This document shows positions 12,271 through 35,400 of a stretch of DNA of 64,000 bases, one piece after another. The stretch's first letter is position 1. Each line of letters starts with the position of its first letter. The stretch comes from Nautilus pompilius (taxonomy: Eukaryota; Mollusca; Cephalopoda; Nautilida; Nautilidae): assembly GCA_018389105.1 (NCBI GenBank), contig JACATO010001443.1, positions 1 through 64,000 of the forward strand, in the 5' to 3' direction. The translations under genes were made by a program, and so were the position numbers. The notes under the pieces are model-generated. The model was given only the letters and a program-made list of their open reading frames with translations. It had not been told where the DNA came from and did no database searches.

Positions 12271-12587
12271 GGAGTCAGAGTATGTTGAGGGCGTACAGAG
12301 CTTCTGGGAAGAATGGTCGCTTTGCCTGGACGAGTTTGAGGATCCCCTGGAGTGGTGGGAGACAGGTAAGGTCAAGCTTAAGGATCTTAGCATCAAATAC
12401 TGTCAGGCGTGCAATGCTCTGAGGGTTGTGTTAGAAAATAAGTTAAAAATAGAGCTAAATTTATAAATAAACCAGGCCACCTCAGGATTAGATAGAACAA
12501 ATAAAATCAAAGCCATCCAATTCCATATAGCCAGAATACAACTTAACAAAACAGAAAGGTGCTAGAACCAGGGCCCGAGTACCGGCC

Positions 12588-14884
12588 ATGAATGGTGAAG
12601 GTTGTAGGTTTTTCTGTGGCTTAGAAAAAGCTATAGCAGGAAGGAAATCTATCAATAAACTTAAAAATAAGGAAGGCGGTGTCTTAACTGACATAGAAGA
12701 AATTATTCAGGAAGAGACTCGGTACTATAAACAGCTATACAGCAGAGAAGACACTTGTCCGGCAGCTCAGGACAGCATCTTGGCATCTCTAGAAGATAAA
12801 CTAGACCCCCTAGAAGCCGAGCTCTGCAAAGGACCCTTAACTATTAATGAAATAAAACAAGCCATTAGGGCTTCAAATAAAGATAAATCCCTGGGAAATG
12901 ACGGCCTTACGCCGGAATTCTATAAGAGATTTGAATATCTCCTAGCCAGAGACCTGACAATGATTGCGAATAGCGCATACAGTAAAGGGGTGCTCTCAGA
13001 AAGCCAACGCACTGCTACTGTCATCCTGCTACCGAATGGGGGCGACGGGAGTACTTAGAAAACTGGAGGCCCATCAGTCTCTTAAATAGCGATTACAAAA
13101 TCATAGCTAAGGCATTAGCGAATAGGCTAGCCAAAATTATGAATAAATTTATCAGTGCTGATCAGACCTGTTCAGTTCCAGGAAGAAGTATCACGAATAC
13201 GCTTCAACTGTTCAGAGAAATCACAAGTAGGCTAGACACAGAAAATTCCATAGGAATCATGATAGCCGAAGACCAGAAAAAGCCTTTGACAGGGTAGACT
13301 GGAATTTTCTCATTAAGACACTTAAAACCCTTGGCTTCGGGGAGTACTTCATTAACTTCATCTGCCTTTTTCAGAACAACTTATTCACACAAATCTACCA
13401 AAACAGTTATACATCTTTGTCCTTCCACCCAACAAGAGGAATCAGGCAGGGGTACCCCCTGAGTGCCATGTTGTACGTGATAACTGCAGAACTGCTGGCT
13501 GCCCTGATCCGACAATCCACATCCATCAGAGGGATCCATGGGATCAAGATCCAACAATACACATACGATACCACCCTACTGCTGCAGGATGCAGCCAGCC
13601 TGGAGGCAGCCTTCAATACCCTAGAAGTCTATGAAAAGGCCTCGGGGGCAAAAATCAATCGCCAAAAAACTAAAGCAGCATGGCTTGGGGGTGCCTGAAA
13701 GCCTCTACAGCCAGTTCAATATTGAATGGGTGGAGGACAAGATTAAACTCCTAGGTATACCTTCCCTACTAACAATAGCACTAACACTCAAAAAGATAAC
13801 TGGACTCCCGCTATTAACAAGATTAAAGCTAAAGTAACTGCATGGTCGTCCCTTAACCTATCCTTCTTCACTAAAACAGCACTGATTAACACCTACACAG
13901 CCACTAATATATATTATAAGTCTAAAATAATAGGGTTGCCAGGTTGGGTGTGCTCCTCCATAGACGCCAAGCTCGACTGGTTTCTTTGGCAGGGGCGCAA
14001 ACACCTGGCTAACAAACAAATAACTAGACTCCCTCGAAGTCAAGGAGGTTTAAATCTCATAAACCTAGAGAGCAAAATAGGTGCTCAACAAATAATGAAT
14101 ATAATAGACATCATAAGGACTGTAGATGACAGACCAAGATGGCAAAAACTATTCATCACCTGCTTAGCAAAGGCATACAACATCCCCGACGGTGTGCATG
14201 CCCTAACCCACAAACTAAAACTATACAGAGCACAAAGAAACTTACTAACCGACCACCACATAAGTGCATTACATAACTGGATTAGCTGCAACATTAACAT
14301 AGGAACAGACAATGAAGAAAGTTTAGGATCTAACAAAATCGATCTAGACAAATTATCCCAACGGGACGACATCTACCTCTCTACCTGTCGTCACAACCTA
14401 TCAAGGAACCGGATTACAGGAAGAGATGGGAGCACTTCCATGGGATAGGATCTGGAACAGTTCAGCCAATCACCTCATGGATGCATACTCCTCTGACATT
14501 CACTGGAAGATCATTAGAAACGTACTCCCTATGAGGGAAAACAAGCATAAATGGAAACTCGTAAATTCCCCAAAATGCCTCGAGAGGGTAATCCACTGTA
14601 TATTTTCATGCCCTATGAACACAGAACTGTGGTGCCTAGTCCGAGACCTGATAAAAGTCCCCAGGACAAACTCACTTCGTTCTGTCGCATCTTTGGATTT
14701 CCCCGCAAGAAGTAAAAAGGGCTGCCTTCCGAACTTCCTGGTTTTCACCGCTCAGCGGATAGCTTGGGGTAGTCGGAAGGCTTTAGAGAGCGGTCAGCTC
14801 ACCTCAAGCAAAAAAACTCTTTCAAAGCTACGTAACATTTTGGTTACGCGAAAAATATGCGGTCATGAAGTCCAGCATAGATGA
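12588..14884 (+). pseudogene. LINE ORF2 reverse transcriptase and C-terminal domain, broken
   Basis: Reverse-transcriptase blocks appear in order: GGVLTDIEEIIQEETRYYKQ, NKDKSLGNDGLTPEFYKR, ENWRPISLLNSDYKIIAKAL, KAFDRVDWNFL, TRGIRQGYPLSAMLYVITAE, and the catalytic box, which reads YTYDTTLLL instead of YADD. The thumb and Cys-rich tail follow (LPRSQGGLNLINLESK; later HCIFSCPMNTELW). Frameshifts occur near 13060, 13280, 13690, 13830 and 14440. The altered catalytic box and broken frame show a dead copy. Confidence 0.85.
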
Positions 14885-15487
14885 TAGAGCGACCTGTTCA
14901 TCCATCTGGCTAGGACACATCACCCTGCAACACCGCTTACACCCAGACATCACACCAGACCGACCCCCTCGAGTCAACTCCACCCAACCCCCACCCCACC
15001 TCTGTCTTTTCTTTTGTACTTCAATTTCATTTCTTTTCCAGGAAAAACCCTACTTAGAAGAGAAGATGATCTCATTTTACTTCTTGATTTTTCAGCCTCT
15101 TGTTTTCTTTCAGACTTTATTAAGAAGATCTCTGGAGAAGTCCAATGACTCTTTTTCCACTTTAACTTTCCGGTTTGTCTTAAGAAGATCTTTGGAAACC
15201 TAAAGACTTACCACCCTCTCTGCTACAAGAATGTCTATTTCCCCTCTTCTTTTTCAAAATAAACTACACCCCTCCCATTACTTAACCCCACCCCTCCCCT
15301 CCATAAGTGCAAGCCTCTATTTATTAATAAATTATTCCTTCCCCAAACACCAGCCCCCACCCCCCATAAATGGACTAACTATGCTTCTGTCTTTGTTCCT
15401 ATTATCACCTCTCACAGTCCAAAACAAGATCAACGGACCCAAAAGAAGACGGTGGCATGGAATGGGGCGCCGGCCGCTGTGATGAAC

Positions 15488-15623
15488 ACCACTGCAGTGG
15501 TTGGGCTACTTCCTGGTACTTCCACTAACCAGGGAACCTCCGGTCCCCCCTAATGAGGGGTGATTGATACCAAAAATATTGGTCATCTCTCACTGCTCCA
15601 ACATCAGGGAATCTTTGATTCCC
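15488..15623. other. Chain of five short hairpins (possible structured RNA or LINE 3' UTR)
   Basis: Five inverted repeats occur within 136 bases: ACCACTGCAGTGGT (15488-15501, perfect palindrome); CCTGGT/ACCAGG (15512-15533, ten-base loop); CCCC/GGGG (15547-15560, six-base loop); ACCAA/TTGGT (15569-15583, five-base loop); GGGAATC/GATTCCC (15607-15623, TTT loop). No coding potential or known RNA family was recognised. It lies just downstream of the recognisable LINE sequence. Confidence 0.6.
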
Positions 15624-17915
15624 CAGCGAGGGACTGACTGACCACAAAAACTAGGAAACGGAGGGAGAACATGACTCCATCCATTTTCCAAACACACAGA
15701 ACCCACACCCCTCTCCACACTCCTGTTGGATTTAATAAAAGTAAACAGTGGCCCAAACTCACCCCCCCCCAACAGCTTTTAAGGACATACAGAGAGGAAA
15801 CTCTGTTTCGAGGGTTCAGCCTGGAAAAATCCTACCTCTCCTGCCGTATTTACGAAGGAGTTGGGTAGCCCGCTGCTCTCACCAGAAATAGGTACACATA
15901 CACGAAACAAAGGTCGAGATAAGGCCTCACTTATAAATAGCTGCGGCGGCCGGACATGGAACCAACCCAGCTCCCAACACACAAACGCAACCTTACACAC
16001 ACACACATCCCCAAAATTCGCACCACACCCCCTCCTAAAAAAGACCAGTTTAGGATACATGATTCAAAAGGCAGGCAGGCATAAGTACGCTGATAAATGA
16101 TGTCCTAACTGAACTTGTCTTAATATCTATCCCCGGATGTTTACTATTTGGCAGTGAGCTAAGTGATGAAGTGTTCCTTCCTAGGAGAAAGAAGCCTCCT
16201 GAAAACTCACTTGCAGCTCCCATTCTCCCTCAATGTTAGCCTTTCCTTTATTAAACACTGTTAACCAGGGTAAAAAAAAATTATTTTATTTATTCATTTC
16301 TTTCCCAGACAAATCTTTATGCGTTAACGCCACCATCTTTTAAGTTTTGTTCAAAACAGTTACAAATTGTAAAGTGTTGGTGAAAACAGAGGACAAAGAA
16401 GAGTAATTCCGGATTTAACACTTTAAAAGTAACGTGAACAATGAGAGGTGCAAATAAAAAAATATATAAACAAACTACAGCTTGTCCTTTGAAATTTTTT
16501 GCCAGCCAAAACATTAAATGTAATTTCTGCACGTATTAATTGCTCTTCTATCAGTCCACAGAAAAACAAAACAAAGCTACAGCTGCTGGTAGAGCGGAAG
16601 GAAGTATTTGTGATATAGCAGGCTTACCAAATTTGCTCTTCAAAACTTTCCAAAGAAAAATGGAAGCATGATTTGAATTCACAGGCAAATACAGCTACCT
16701 GCATATCTTGGTTTTAAATTACAAGCAAGCATCTAGCAATATGATGCCAAAAGGTGTCTTCTACAACCAACATATTTTATGTACTGTATATACCATGACA
16801 AGGTTAACAAATCAGTTACATTTTCAAACAAAATGTTCCATCACAATAAATCTCAGGAAACATTCCCCCATCCTTATTCAAGATTCCCTTGTCATTAAAA
16901 GCATTTTCAGCGTTAAAACAGACAGGTGGGCAAAGTATTTAGATCACATGAGAGGTTTCTAATACATTCTGATTATACAAAAGTCTAAAATACCACTTAT
17001 AGGAGGCACTCAAAAATCTGCACTCCAAGAGTAAAGTCAATCATTTTGCTTGCTCTAAACTTTCAAACTGCTGAGAGAGAAAAACCTGCTCTAATTATGA
17101 CTGCGTATCATTTGTTAATTAACATGCATATGCACTATAATTGTTTTTTTCCCCCATATTTCTGTCAAATAAAATAGAAAATATAATCAGAAGACCTGAG
17201 CAAAGCTTTTGCAATATTTCAAAAACATTTTTAAAAGATAGCCATACTGGATGGTGCATGGTGCAGGAAGATAAAATCCATACCTGTACATTTATAAATC
17301 TGAATATCAGTAAATATATATATATAATATATAAGCAGCCAGAAACAGAGCTGACAATCTGAGAGACTTTCCCACTAAAGAATGTTTCAATAACTGCCTA
17401 GGTAGCTTTCACTTGAAATCAGAAGTATGCCACTGATTATAAACAACTATAATTTACAAGTGCAGCAATCTAAATTGTTAAGCTAAACTAAGCCTTAACG
17501 TCTATCCCACTGTTTCAATACCTTAGAAATGCGAGTGGTGGGAGACCAAATGTTTATTGTACAAATAGTTTGGAAATAAAAAAGATAGAAATGTTTAAAG
17601 ATAAATTGTGCTTTAGTTAAGAACTATTCTTACTATGCTCTTAGCCATATTCCAGTCAACAGAAATTTGTACATTAACCCTTAAAAAGCAACCATTGCCA
17701 TTATGATGGTTTGACTTTTTGCACCTTTGTTTAAATTCCAAACAAATTTATGGTAACACAAAAGGAAAGGGGTCTTTGGAGGTCACTACCATCACCCGCC
17801 AAACATGGGCACTAATCGTCTTGGGTGATGCACATCCCTGGACCTCTTAGGGTGGTACCTCACATGGTGTGGAAGCACGTGCTGACCTCACGCAAGATTT
17901 TGAGAAAGTTGGTTG

Positions 17916-17947
17916 ATCTGTGGTGAGAAGGAATACTCACCACAGAT
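17916..17947. repeat. Perfect 12-bp hairpin
   Basis: ATCTGTGGTGAG (17916-17927) and CTCACCACAGAT (17936-17947) form an uninterrupted stem with an eight-base loop. It sits in a locally GC-richer island (about 17770-17960) within AT-rich sequence, downstream of SLC66A2. It could be a fragment of an unknown MITE or an RNA structure. Confidence 0.85.
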
Positions 17948-18339
17948 TTGCTGGCACCAATCTCTGTTTTTTTTTTATGGGTATCTTTATGCTGTTTTTG
18001 TATATTTATCTTAATTTTGAATGTTTTTTTTTTTTTTTTGCATGCATGATGGGATTTTTTTAACCCTACATTGCTGCTTAAGGGTAAGTCAGATTAAGCC
18101 TTCTCATACTAATCTGCTTGTCTTCCAGCTTTAAAAAGAATATGGCAGCTATGGTTTTGCCAAGAGTTACATTTCAGGGGGCACTTTCTTGTTAGCAAGT
18201 TTTCACATTAATTTACTGAGATATCCAATAGTATCTGGAAAAAAACAGCCCATCTATGTTTTGCTGAAAGAGCAATTTCCAAGAAGAGAATTATCAGTCA
18301 GAAAATAGATAGCATTCTTAAAACCACAGGAAAAGGCAT

Positions 18340-18426
18340 CTCTCTCCTCTCTCTCTCTCTCTCTCCATCTCTCTCTCTCTCTTTCTCCTCTCTCCATCTC
18401 TCTCTCGCTCTCTTCCATCTCTCTCT
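18340..18426. repeat. CT-rich simple repeat
   Basis: CT dinucleotides interspersed with CCAT make a low-complexity tract, similar in sequence style to the large CT repeat at 60056-60590. Confidence 0.95.
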
Positions 18427-18706
18427 ATTTTGGGTTTGCTAAAATTTTGTATTTTCTGAAAACTGATTTTCAGTATTGATGGCAATTTAGAAAAGTCAGA
18501 TGACTGGAACATCTGTCATAAAGCTTTTTGCTGTAGTTAGGAAGGGAAAAAAGTTAAAAAGTGAAGCTAAGAGAAAAAGGACCAGCATCTATCCTAATTC
18601 ATTTTGGATTTCCATAAATTAACTCTGCTCAAAGAGTTCCTACCAGAACTATAACTGATGATGGTAACAAGGAATTTGCTGAAATAAAAGCTCATGTTTT
18701 AAAATG

Positions 18707-18708
18707 TA

Positions 18709-18741
<33 letters not shown>

Positions 18742-18747
18742 TAATAA

Positions 18748-18792
<45 letters not shown>

Positions 18793-18848
18793 CACCAACA
18801 ACAAAACAACAACAACAACAAATAATAATAATAATAATCTCATAAGAT

Positions 18849-18930
<82 letters not shown>
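18707..18930. repeat. AAT/TAA trinucleotide microsatellite
   Basis: Blocks of AAT/TAA repeats, interrupted by an ACA-rich segment and short unique pieces, run for about 220 bases. Apparent poly-Ile/Tyr open frames are artefacts. Confidence 0.97.
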
Positions 18931-18931
<1 letters not shown>

Positions 18932-19599
18932 GAAAAGCAAATGCTATATCTAAAAATAATTGTTTTAAAATCATTTACTTATTTTGTTGTTTGTTCAATT
19001 AACCAGCTGTGGAAAAAATACTGTAAATGACCTACTTGGAATGCTTCAATAGATAAATCAATATTTTCCAGACTAAACGATCATCAAGCCTAACATTCAT
19101 GATTATTCTGTACCACAACGACGTTCTAAAGAGTACTATGCCAACCACCAAGACTTACCTGTGGTAGTGGTGAAAGAGGCAGGCAGCAATAGAATTTAAT
19201 GAATGATGATGTGAATTCCTAAAGCAAAGTTATAAAGTTTATGTTGCATGCATGAAACAAGAGTCTGAATACTCATTTCCACTGTAATGGAATTACATTT
19301 AAAAAAAGCAATAATTCTATGGTTTTTTCCCCTAGCTTCGGGAGAGTCACCAGGTAAAAACAAGATGACTTGTGACGGCACACACTTGACAAAATGATCA
19401 AAACCATCTACCACACATTCTGCCAGTGGGAATCAGTACTACACAACAGCAAGAAGTTTTAAAATTTAAAAAAAACCAGGAACTGTTTTCAATGGAAAGC
19501 CAGCAGGCCAGAAACTTTAGCATTGTTGTCATGCTGGTTTCACCCTTAGTAATGCAACAATTCAAGGTTAATATCATCCTGGCCGGTTAAAAAACAGAA

Positions 19600-20045
19600 G
19601 AAACAAATTACAACTGGTCTGTTCAGTAATGATGAGAGCAACTCTTCCTAGTTGGCCAACGGCAGACCACGTCGTGCTGATGAGACGTGAAGAGCTCCTA
19701 ATTGAAAACAAAAAGATTCTTTGGTGGCAAATCTAGCAGTGGTGGCAGCAGCAGAAGCCAAGGCAGATCGCTCCAACCTCATCCGCTTCAGATCTGGTCA
19801 TCACCCAGCATTATGCAATGGTTGTTCCTAACTGGAAAAAGCGAAAAAGGCCGATGCCGTCTGTGCAGAGGAGGGGTCGGCGGAACATCTGTGGCTTCGG
19901 TGTCCAGCACTACTTACCGAACGACATCACCACCGGCTAGGTGCCTCTTTCGATGAGCTGGTGCGCCTCCCACAAGCAGCTCTAGCGCTTCTGAGGACTA
20001 TCCTCAGGCGCCTGAGGTGAATTAACAACAACAACAGCAGCAGAA
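19600..20045 (+). mobile_element. 3' fragment of a non-LTR retrotransposon
   Basis: In two shifted frames the translation gives the C-terminal zinc-knuckle tail of an animal LINE ORF2: a SNLIRFRSGHHPALCNGCS block, then CAEEGSAEHLWLRCPALLTE with the Cys/His pattern, ending in LLRTILRRLR and a stop at about 20021. The stop is followed at once by a CAA/CAG-rich 3' tail, as expected of a 5'-truncated LINE insertion. It is unrelated to the L1/Tx1-like copies upstream. It is in the plus orientation, opposite to SLC66A2. Confidence 0.75.
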
Positions 20046-20665
20046 GCCTGCTAGTAAGGATGCAAAACAAAGGAAGATTTAGACAGCGTGGCTCCTTATT
20101 AGAAAAAAAAACAAGAAAGAAGGTAAATTACTTCTTAACAACCTTTGAAATTCAATTCACGCAAAATTATTTAAGATGAAAAACAAACAAACACTGATTT
20201 TAACACCTGGCCAACAGATGGATTGTTCTCTGTTTTGCTTATTTTTTTATTGGTTAATGAGTAAAAATCATTAGCAAAATTTTTCTGTACACAAAAAAGT
20301 TGCATCATTGGCCATAAAAGTACCTTTTTTTAAAAAAAAACATACTTTTGAGTTTAAAGTTTTCAACATGATTTGTTATTAGAAGTGGTACACATTGAAA
20401 CTTGGCAATGCAAGCTCTAACTGGAATGAATTGCGAGTCTGCGGTTCACATATGCGATTCAAATAAAAGAGAAAATCAAAATTGGAAATTTTAGAGAAGG
20501 TTTCTTGACCCAAGTCATCCGCATGTAAGATGATTCAGAATATTTCCCTTAATTTTGTTTTTCCATTTTTTTTTTTAAAGTTAACAGCATAATGTTGTCT
20601 TCCCAGTTATAACATCAGCAAAAACAAAACAAAACAACAAGTTAGCAACAACGGTGATAGTAGCG

Positions 20666-30743
<10,078 letters not shown>

Positions 30744-31099
30744 TTAAAAAGATAAAATACACACAACTCTATAGAGTTGACATGAACTGAACATGTAGTA
30801 ATTCTACAAGTCTTGATCTTCTGACTGATAAACCTGAAACTAATAATTGCAATCACTATTTCATTTGTAATTAGCAACTGATTTATAATCCCTAACTTAA
30901 ATAGTGTTACTTAGTAGCTAGCATGATTAAGAGACTGTTAATCCTTTCATTTGTGTCTTATTTACAAAGCATTTGACAAAGTTTATCTCTAACTCTTTCA
31001 AACGACCAAGTAAAAAATAACAAAATCAGGGGGAACCAAATTCAGGGTTCGGTCATGGTGAAAGAGTGGAGACAAACAAACTTACCTACATTCAGCAGA

Positions 31100-32080
31100 C
31101 ATTCAAGAGCGTGATAATACTTTTAACATTAATTTGATCTTTCAATGACAAAGTTTTGAGTATATTAAGCTCATCCCGAATAATTGAGCAACAGATGTTT
31201 GAGTGAACTTTGAACAACAAGAAGTAATTTTTGCACGCATCTGAACACCTCTAATGGTGTGTAGCCGACAGCAGGAGGTTATTTTATTCATCAAAAGCTC
31301 AAAGCTTTGGCAAACAGCATAGGTGAGAAATTTTGTTACTCTGAGATTTGCAAACATTACAAAGAGTTAACAATATAATTGATTGCAAAAGTGTTTTTTT
31401 TTAGCATACTTAGTTTTCACTGCATTTTAAACATTAGCGTTTTAAACTGATGATACACTTTTACTTAAAACCGCAATAGCGGCGGCAGCATTCAAGATCA
31501 GCCAACAGTCAGTATTCATTTTAAGACAAATCACGGAGCTGCTTTAGAATGGTGGCTAGTGTTAAATTAAATAAACTGAAACCTGGCAAGAAAAAAATCA
31601 ACAGCGGGTGCAACCGAGATATCAAATTATTTACAAACATGTTCACGATCAGCTGTTGCTGGATGAATTAAATCATTGCTTTCTATCAACTACAAGTTAC
31701 GAAGTTCTACATGTTTCAAAGGAATATTCTCAATAACTCAACTAATTAGCAACATAAGTAAAATAATAAAACTGAATGGTCTTCATTTTATATGCACAGA
31801 ATAATTTTATAATAGTGCAGCCAGATCTGGAATTTAAACAGAATGATTGTACAGGTAGTGCTTGTTCAAGAAAAGAAAAAAAGAACTGTTTTCTATCTCA
31901 AACATGCCCCCAAATTGTTATTATTAAGCACAAATGCCCACACAAACCTTCCAAATTTAATTATGCACATGCCATTTTTCCTTTAAGATTTTACAAAATG
32001 AGTTATCAAGTGAATATTTTCACATCCACAGAATTAAAGTTAACCAATGTTCAGTCAGCATTTTCAAGGATGACAGATAA
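31100..32080. other. Probable SLC66A2 first intron, no feature seen
   Basis: AT-rich. A minus-strand donor-like site lies near 31083 (TAG|GTAAGTTTG), but the preceding sequence does not extend the SLC66A2 frame, so at most it marks a noncoding exon. Confidence 0.45.
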
Positions 32081-32165
32081 TTAACTGTGCAGCATGCTGG
32101 GCTGCTACAAGCAGAGGGCCTGGGTTCGCAACTCATTTTGGTGAACTGCCCATAGTATTTTTGCA
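32080..32165 (+). repeat. Possible tRNA-derived SINE head
   Basis: The segment GGGCTGCTACAAGCAGAG followed by CCTGGGTTCGCAACTC resembles the anticodon arm and B box (GGTTCGANTCC) of a tRNA-derived SINE. The A box is poor, and no cloverleaf good enough for a functional tRNA can be drawn. The body and tail could not be delimited. Confidence 0.35.
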
Positions 32166-32439
32166 TCTCGCACTTCTGTACTAGCTTGTCAGCAGGTTTC
32201 CTGTAGGCATTCCACTTTTCTTCTATAGCTAGTAGTGACTTTTCATTATACACACTGATGAAAGTACTTCCATTGGATGTATTTAACTGAATATAATCCA
32301 GCATTAGTTTCAAGGCTTTACAAGTATGTATGCTGGCAGCTTATCAAGACAGCTGGATTAATACCCTCTTAAACCTTCTGACTGACTCGAACGCTAAAGT
32401 CAGTTCTTTGTAGAGGGGTCAGGTAGCTAAACTCAGCCA

Positions 32440-35400
32440 ACCGATCTCAGTAACGCCGATCAGCAGGCCACTGGAGTGTGGGGGGATGAGTTGTGGACCG
32501 ACCTCGCTAACGACGATCAGCAGGCCACTGGATTGTGGAGGGGATTAGTTGTGAACCGATCTCGCTAACGACGATCAGCAGGCCACTGGAGTGTGGGGGG
32601 AGGGATGAGTTGTGGACCGACCTCGCTAACGACGATCAGCAGGCCACTGGAGTGTGGGGGGATGAGTTGTGGACCGATCTCGCTAACGACGATCAGCAGG
32701 CCACTGGAGTGTGGGGGGGGGATGAGTTGTGGACCGATCTCGCTAACGACGATCAGCAGGCCACTGGAGTGTGGGGGGAGGGATGAGTTGTGGACCAACC
32801 TCGCTAACGACGATCAGCAGGCCACTGGAGTGTGGGGGGAGGGATGAGTTGTGGACCGATCTCACTAACGACGATCAGCAGGCCACTGGAGTGTGGGGGG
32901 AGGGATGAGTTGTGGACCGATCTCGCTAACGACGATCAGCAGGCCACTGGAGTGTGGGGGGATGAGTTGTGGACCGATCTCGCTAACGACAATCAGCAGG
33001 CCACTGGAGTGTGGGGGAGGGATGAGTTGTGGACCGATCTCGCTAACGACGATCAGCAGGCCCTGGAGTGTGGGGGGAGGGATGAGTTGTGGACCAACCT
33101 CGCTAACGACGATCAGCAGGCCACTGGAGTGTGGGGGGAGGGATGAGTTGTGGACCGATCTCGCTAACGACGATCAGCAGGCCACTGGAGTGTGGGGGGA
33201 GGGATGAGTTGTGGACCGATCTCGCTAACGACGATCAGCAGGCCCCTGGAGTGTGGGGGGAGGGATGAGTTGTGGACCGGTCTCGCTAACGACGATCAGC
33301 AGGCCCTGGAGTGTGGGGGGAGGGATGAGTTGTGGACCGATCTCGCTAACGACGATCAGCAGGCCACTGGAGTGTGGGGGGGGGGATGAGTTGTGGGACC
33401 GATCTCGCTAACGACGATCAGCAGGCCCCTGGAGTGTGGGGGGAGGGATGAGTTGTGGACCGGTCCCGCTAACGACGATCAGCAGGCCACTGGTGTGCGG
33501 GGAGGGATGAGTTGTGGACCGATCTCGCTAACGACGATCAGCAGGCCCCTGGAGTGTGGGGGGAGGGATGAGTTGTGGACCGACCCCGCTAACGACGATC
33601 AGCGGGCCCCTGGAGTGTGGGGGGAGGGATGAGTTGTGGACCGATCTCGCTAACGACGATCAGCAGGCCCCTGGAGTGTGGGGGGAGGGATGAGTTGTGG
33701 ACCGATCTTGCTAACGACGATCAGCAGGCCACTGGAGTGTGGGTGGATGAGTTGTGGACCGACCTCGTAACGACAATCAGCAGGCCACTGGAGTGTGGGG
33801 GAGGGATGAGTTGTGGACCGATCTCGCTAACGACGATCAGCAGGCCACTGGAGTGTGGGGGGAGGGATGAGTTGTGGACCTACCTCGCTGACCGACGATC
33901 AGCAGGCCACTGGAGTGTGGGGGGATGAGTTGTGGACCGATCTCGCTAACGACGATCAGCAGGCCACTGGAGTGTGGGGGGAGGGATGAGTTGTGGACCA
34001 ACCTCGCTAACGACGATCAGCAGGCCACTGGAGTGTGGGGGGAGGGATGAGTTGTGGACCAACCTCGCTAACGACGATCAGCAGGCCACTGGAGTGTGGG
34101 GGGAGGGATGAGTTGTGGGACCGATCTCACTAACGACGATCAGCAGGCCACTGGAGTGTGGGGGGAGGGATGAGTTGTGGACCGATCTCGCTAACGACGA
34201 TCAGCAGGCCACTGGAGTGTGGGGGGATGAGTTGTGGACCGATCTCGCTAACGACAATCAGCAGGCCACTGGAGTGTGGGGGAGGGATGAGTTGTGGACC
34301 GATCTCGCTAACGACGATCAGCAGGCCCCTGGAGTGTGGGGGGAGGGATGAGTTGTGGACCAACCTCGCTAACGACGATCAGCAGGCCACTGGAGTGTGG
34401 GGGGAGGGATGAGTTGTGGACCGATCTCACTAACGACGATCAGCAGGCCACTGGAGTGTGGGGGGAGGGATGAGTTGTGGACCGATCTCGCTAACGACGA
34501 TCAGCAGGCCCCTGGAGTGTGGGGGGAGGGATGAGTTGTGGACCGGTCTCGCTAACGACGATCAGCAGGCCCCTGGAGTGTGGGGGGAGGGATGAGTTGT
34601 GGACCGATCTCGCTAACGACGATCAGCAGGCCACTGGAGTGTGGGGGGAGGGATGAGTTGTGGACCGATCTCGCTAACGACGATCAGCAGGCCCCTGGAG
34701 TGTGGGGGGAGGGATGAGTTGTGGACCGGTCCCGCTAACGACGATCAGCAGGCCACTGGTGTGCGGGGAGGGATGAGTTGTGGACCGATCTCGCTAACGA
34801 CGATCAGCAGGCCCCTGGAGTGTGGGGGGAGGGATGAGTTGTGGACCGACCCCGCTAACGACGATCAGCGGGCCCCTGGAGTGTGGGGGGAGGGATGAGT
34901 TGTGGACCGATCTCGCTAACGACGATCAGCAGGCCCTGGAGTGTGGGGGGAGGGATGAGTTGTGGACCGATCTTGCTAACGACGATCAGCAGGCCACTGG
35001 AGTGTGGGTGGATGAGTTGTGGACCGACCTCGTAACGACAATCAGCAGGCCACTGGAGTGTGGGGGAGGGATGAGTTGTGGACCGATCTCGCTAACGACG
35101 ATCAGCAGGCCACTGGAGTGTGGGGGGAGGGATGAGTTGGGACCTACCTCGCTGACCGACGATCAGCAGGCCACTGGAGTGGGGGAGTGGGGGGATGAGT
35201 TGTGGACCGATCTCGCTAACGACGATCAGCAGGCCACTGGAGTGTGGGGGGAGGGATGAGTTGTGGACCAACCTCGCTAACGACGATCAGCAGGCCACTG
35301 GAGTGTGGGGGAGGGATGAGTTGTGGACCGATCTCGCTAACGACGATCAGCAGGCCACTGGGTGTGTGGGGGGGGGATGAGTTGTGGACCGATCTCGCTA

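Larger units (their letters stand above)
10323..15420 (+). mobile_element. L1/Tx1-like LINE, longer copy B (decayed)
   Basis: This is one non-LTR element in order: ORF1 (about 10323-11385), AP endonuclease (about 11490-12270), reverse transcriptase (about 12590-14050), a C-terminal Cys-rich tail (to about 14880) and a pyrimidine-rich 3' region with a repeated TTAAGAAGATCT block near 15120 and 15180. The frame is broken repeatedly. Features such as GDFNxxxxxxLDR, GNDGLTPEFYKRF, the FHPTRGIRQGYPLS block and the WQGRKHLANKQITRLPR region place it with the L1/Tx1 group. The exact 3' end is uncertain; it may extend to include the hairpins at 15488-15623. Confidence 0.85.
15640..19550. other. Intergenic or 3'-flanking DNA of SLC66A2
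   Basis: No protein gene recognised. The stretch contains a CT-rich repeat (18340-18426), an AAT-type microsatellite (18707-18930), a 12-bp hairpin (17916-17947) and a strong minus-strand splice-donor sequence (AG|GTAAGT, at about 19156). That donor might belong to an alternative SLC66A2 3' exon or to another transcript. The polyadenylation site of SLC66A2 could lie within it or just above it (AATAAA on the minus strand near 20246). Confidence 0.5.

Noticed and set aside
18649..18940. Poly-Ile/Tyr open frames
   Set aside because: Translation of the AAT microsatellite.
32080..32165. Functional tRNA gene
   Set aside because: B box is recognisable but the A box and acceptor stem do not fold; at most a SINE head.
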